Assembly: GCF_006539865.1 (NCBI RefSeq)
Contig: NZ_BJNV01000021.1
Location: 1-63,695, forward strand
Source: Zoogloea ramigera
GTDB taxonomy: Bacteria; Pseudomonadota; Gammaproteobacteria; Burkholderiales; Rhodocyclaceae
Direction: 5' to 3'
DNA: 63,695 nt
In this document: positions 62,095 to 63,695 of the stretch, in pieces
How positions within the stretch are numbered: position 1 is the stretch's first letter
Layout of the letters: every line of letters starts with the position of its first letter
Position numbers and translations under genes: made by a program
The notes under the pieces: generated by a model
What the model was told of the DNA's origin: nothing
Databases searched by the model: none
Seen by the model: the letters and a program-made list of their open reading frames with translations, nothing else

Positions 62095-62390
62095 GGTTTC
62101 CACTCCTTCGCAATCTCGAGCGCTCGATTGATATCGGCGTCCTGGGTGCTCTTGTCCCCACCGGCAAGCAGCACCACGATGATCGGGCCCTGCTGCAAGT
62201 AGTAGAGCCGGTAACCGGGGCCGTAATCGATACGAATTTCATTGACACCATCTCTGACCGGCTTGGCATCACCAAAGTTACCGGTTTCTGCCACACGGCG
62301 GATCCGGGCATTGATGCGCATGATGACCGCTCGATCCTTCAGCTTGGCCAGCCAGCGTGAGAAGGTCGTGCTTTGAACGATTCCAAGCAT
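62091..62390 (-). CDS. RelE/HigB-type toxin
   Basis: A 99-residue toxin of the phage Gp49/HigB-like addiction killer group. It begins MLGIVQSTTFSRWLAKLKDR and has RINARIRRVAETGNFGDAKP, then EIRIDYGPGYRLYYLQ and the GGDKSTQDADINRALEIAKE tail, all typical. Members cleave mRNA at the ribosome. ATG 62390 is preferred because the -10 hexamer covers the region just after the upstream ATG at 62408. It heads the operon. Confidence 0.9.
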   Translation of the reverse strand: MLGIVQSTTFSRWLAKLKDRAVIMRINARIRRVAETGNFGDAKPVRDGVNEIRIDYGPGYRLYYLQQGPIIVVLLAGGDKSTQDADINRALEIAKEWKP

Positions 62391-62396
62391 AAGCTG

Positions 62397-62425
62397 AGTG
62401 TAGTCCATGGGTTACACTTGGGCAA
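62397..62425 (-). promoter_or_regulatory. Promoter of the toxin-antitoxin operon
   Basis: On the minus strand TTGCCC (62420-62425), 17-bp spacer, TACACT (62397-62402). The start site would fall at or next to 62390, the A of the toxin ATG, so the message would be leaderless. Confidence 0.65.
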
Positions 62426-62618
62426 CTAAAGCAGCCCGGCGATGCCATCGTGACTGGTGTGGCTTCTGTTCATTAAGGACAGCCTGCTCCGCAGTAACTG
62501 CACAACCCAAGTTGTTTCGAGGCTAGATGAGACTTATCGGCCGGACTGGGAGCGTGAACTTTCGGTGAGAGGCGCGCCAGCGATAGCGGGTGCAGGGTCG
62601 GATTGCGGTGAAAGCGGG

Positions 62619-62647
62619 TGAAAATCGCCGCAGAATATGCGGCGATT
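62619..62647 (-). terminator. Terminator of the right-edge gene
   Basis: AATCGCCGCA and TGCGGCGATT form a perfect 10-bp stem with a five-base loop (62623-62647), followed on the minus strand by TTTT overlap and CACC. It ends the gene at 62664-63695. Confidence 0.9.
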
Positions 62648-62663
62648 GATTCGTCAGCCTCGA

Positions 62664-63695
62664 TTACCCCTCGTAATTAGCCTTGATGGCTTGATATAGC
62701 TTGGTGGCAGCTTGTTGAGCCGCAGCTTTCTGATCTCCATCTACCGGTTCCAGTGCCACGCCGTCTCGGCCGCTGACATAGGTTGGGCCGCCGACATCGT
62801 CATCATAGTCCGAGCCACCTTCGTTGATTACCCGGTATTCATCCTTCGACAGATCGGTGCCGAGCAGTTTGGCTAGATAGAACCAGGTCCAGCACTGCTG
62901 CATGTTCAACCGATCATAGCCTTCGATCAGCTCTCGCATGGCTTCGGTATCACCGTGTTGCGCTGCCATCGTCCAGTAGCGCCATGCATTCTGGCGCCGG
63001 CCGAGTTGTTCGGCGAGGTCAGCAACATACGCTGCGTCGATGCTGGAGGACAAGGTGGTTCGTTGCTCGAAGAAGGCTGGATCACCAAACTGATCTGCCA
63101 TTTCGAGCAAGGCGGCTTCATGGCCAAGTGCGCCGGCGGCCCGGAGGTGGTGTTCGTACTTCCCGTCACTATGGAGCGCGACCGAGTATGCGTCTGCCCA
63201 TTCCTTTTCCACGCCTGTGAGTACACGGCCGTTACGTCCTTCGTTGTACCAGTACTCACTGCCAGAACTCGGTTCATCGAAGGGATCGTCCGAGGGGGCG
63301 TGGATGAGGGCTAAGGCGTCGTGGGCGTTGGCGTCCCCCTTTTCGGCCGCAGTAGTTAGCCCCTCGAGCAGGATAGGGGAGGCGAGGGAGGCGCGATCAA
63401 ACCACGGATCAAACGTGGAGACCTCATCCTCATCGGCGACCTCGTCATCAAACTCGTAGAGATCATGAGCAGGCACTCCGTGGGTCTCGTACCGCAGATG
63501 CGCGACAAGATCCGTAATCCGGATAACGCCGATCTCTCGTTCGGAGAGGTGGGCGGGGAGTACCCGGGCGACACCGAGTGCGGTCTCCGGAGGATAGTTG
63601 AGTTCCAGGCAGCGGCGCCCGACCGCATCGCTGTGCTTGGCTGGACGTTGACTGGTGATGCTGCCATGCGTGAGAACGTGGTCAGCGCATAAGGC
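62664..63695 (-). CDS. Partial gene at the right edge: Sel1-like repeat protein, unknown
   Basis: The reading frame stays open from the stop at 62664 to the window edge (344 codons), so the gene is cut. A GTG at 63476 could start a 270-residue protein, but the 73 codons before it read as real protein (LNYPPETALGVARVLPAHLS, IGVIRITDLVAHLRYETHGV) and have no stop, so I regard the gene as partial. The middle has Sel1/TPR-like helices (WRYWTMAAQHGDTEAMRELI). Composition is less GC-rich than the core genes, as for the toxin-antitoxin operon beside it. The function is unknown. Confidence 0.65.
   Translation of the reverse strand, partial: ALCADHVLTHGSITSQRPAKHSDAVGRRCLELNYPPETALGVARVLPAHLSEREIGVIRITDLVAHLRYETHGVPAHDLYEFDDEVADEDEVSTFDPWFDRASLASPILLEGLTTAAEKGDANAHDALALIHAPSDDPFDEPSSGSEYWYNEGRNGRVLTGVEKEWADAYSVALHSDGKYEHHLRAAGALGHEAALLEMADQFGDPAFFEQRTTLSSSIDAAYVADLAEQLGRRQNAWRYWTMAAQHGDTEAMRELIEGYDRLNMQQCWTWFYLAKLLGTDLSKDEYRVINEGGSDYDDDVGGPTYVSGRDGVALEPVDGDQKAAAQQAATKLYQAIKANYEG

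Noticed and set aside
63356-63667. A 103-residue minus-strand frame at the right edge
   Set aside because: It overlaps the frame of the partial gene, which reads as real protein and stays open to the edge.

Overview
This is a 63.7 kb stretch of GC-rich chromosome (roughly two-thirds G+C by eye) that reads as a betaproteobacterium, most likely of the Rhodocyclales/Rhodocyclaceae group (Azospira/Azoarcus/Dechloromonas/Zoogloea-like). That placement is inferred from the mix of genes: MaeB-type malic enzyme, a PabB-PabC fusion, a dense c-di-GMP network, sigma-54 control of pilin and ammonium transport, an orphan DctP and a WbuC-type cupin. No rRNA or complete tRNA is present, so it stays an inference. 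Most of the window is core chromosome. No phage, CRISPR array or complete insertion sequence is visible.

Layout. 1-8.2 kb: methyltransferase, OmpA-like protein, lytic transglycosylase, orphan ParA ATPase, a structured RNA candidate (6S-like), maeB, a quinone oxidoreductase and a small secreted protein. 8.2-24.5 kb: diguanylate cyclase, rhomboid protease, dnaE followed by a 14-copy 21-bp minisatellite, WbuC cupin, PAS-GGDEF-EAL protein, acyP, SulP transporter, metG, apbC/mrp, a small lipoprotein and dcd. 24.6-35 kb: PLP amino-acid decarboxylase, an AT-richer membrane protein, thyA-folA, a PilZ-type protein, leuA with a leucine-rich leader peptide, and metY. 35-45 kb: small unknown protein, macrodomain protein, a coupled ParA/ribbon-helix-helix pair with a palindromic operator, pabBC, ppk2, an unknown protein and the molybdenum cofactor operon moaA-mobA-moeA. 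45-50.8 kb: an ISL3-like MITE inserted in the pilin terminator, pilA and amtB (both with clear sigma-54 promoters), ferredoxin-NADP reductase, a small monooxygenase and an orphan DctP. 51-59.4 kb: a 1467-residue hybrid kinase and an HD-GYP response regulator, then a lipoprotein with a pretoxin-like segment coupled to a membrane protein. 59.7-63.7 kb: a coiled-coil protein, a membrane-anchored Mrr-type nuclease, a decayed tRNA-Asn 3' end, and an AT-richer accessory block holding a three-gene toxin-antitoxin operon and a gene cut by the right edge.

How it works together. Four separate loci make, break or read c-di-GMP (GGDEF, GGDEF-EAL, HD-GYP, PilZ), alongside type IV pilin, which fits a surface-switching lifestyle. 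The pilA and amtB promoters show nitrogen/PilR-type sigma-54 control. The most unusual items are the MITE with nested REP palindromes and an 8-bp target duplication, the three-gene toxin-antitoxin operon next to the tRNA relic, the ParA/disordered-RHH pair, the leucine leader peptide with a promoter placed for a leaderless transcript, and the lipoprotein/membrane-protein pair. All functions are read from sequence patterns. No database search was run.
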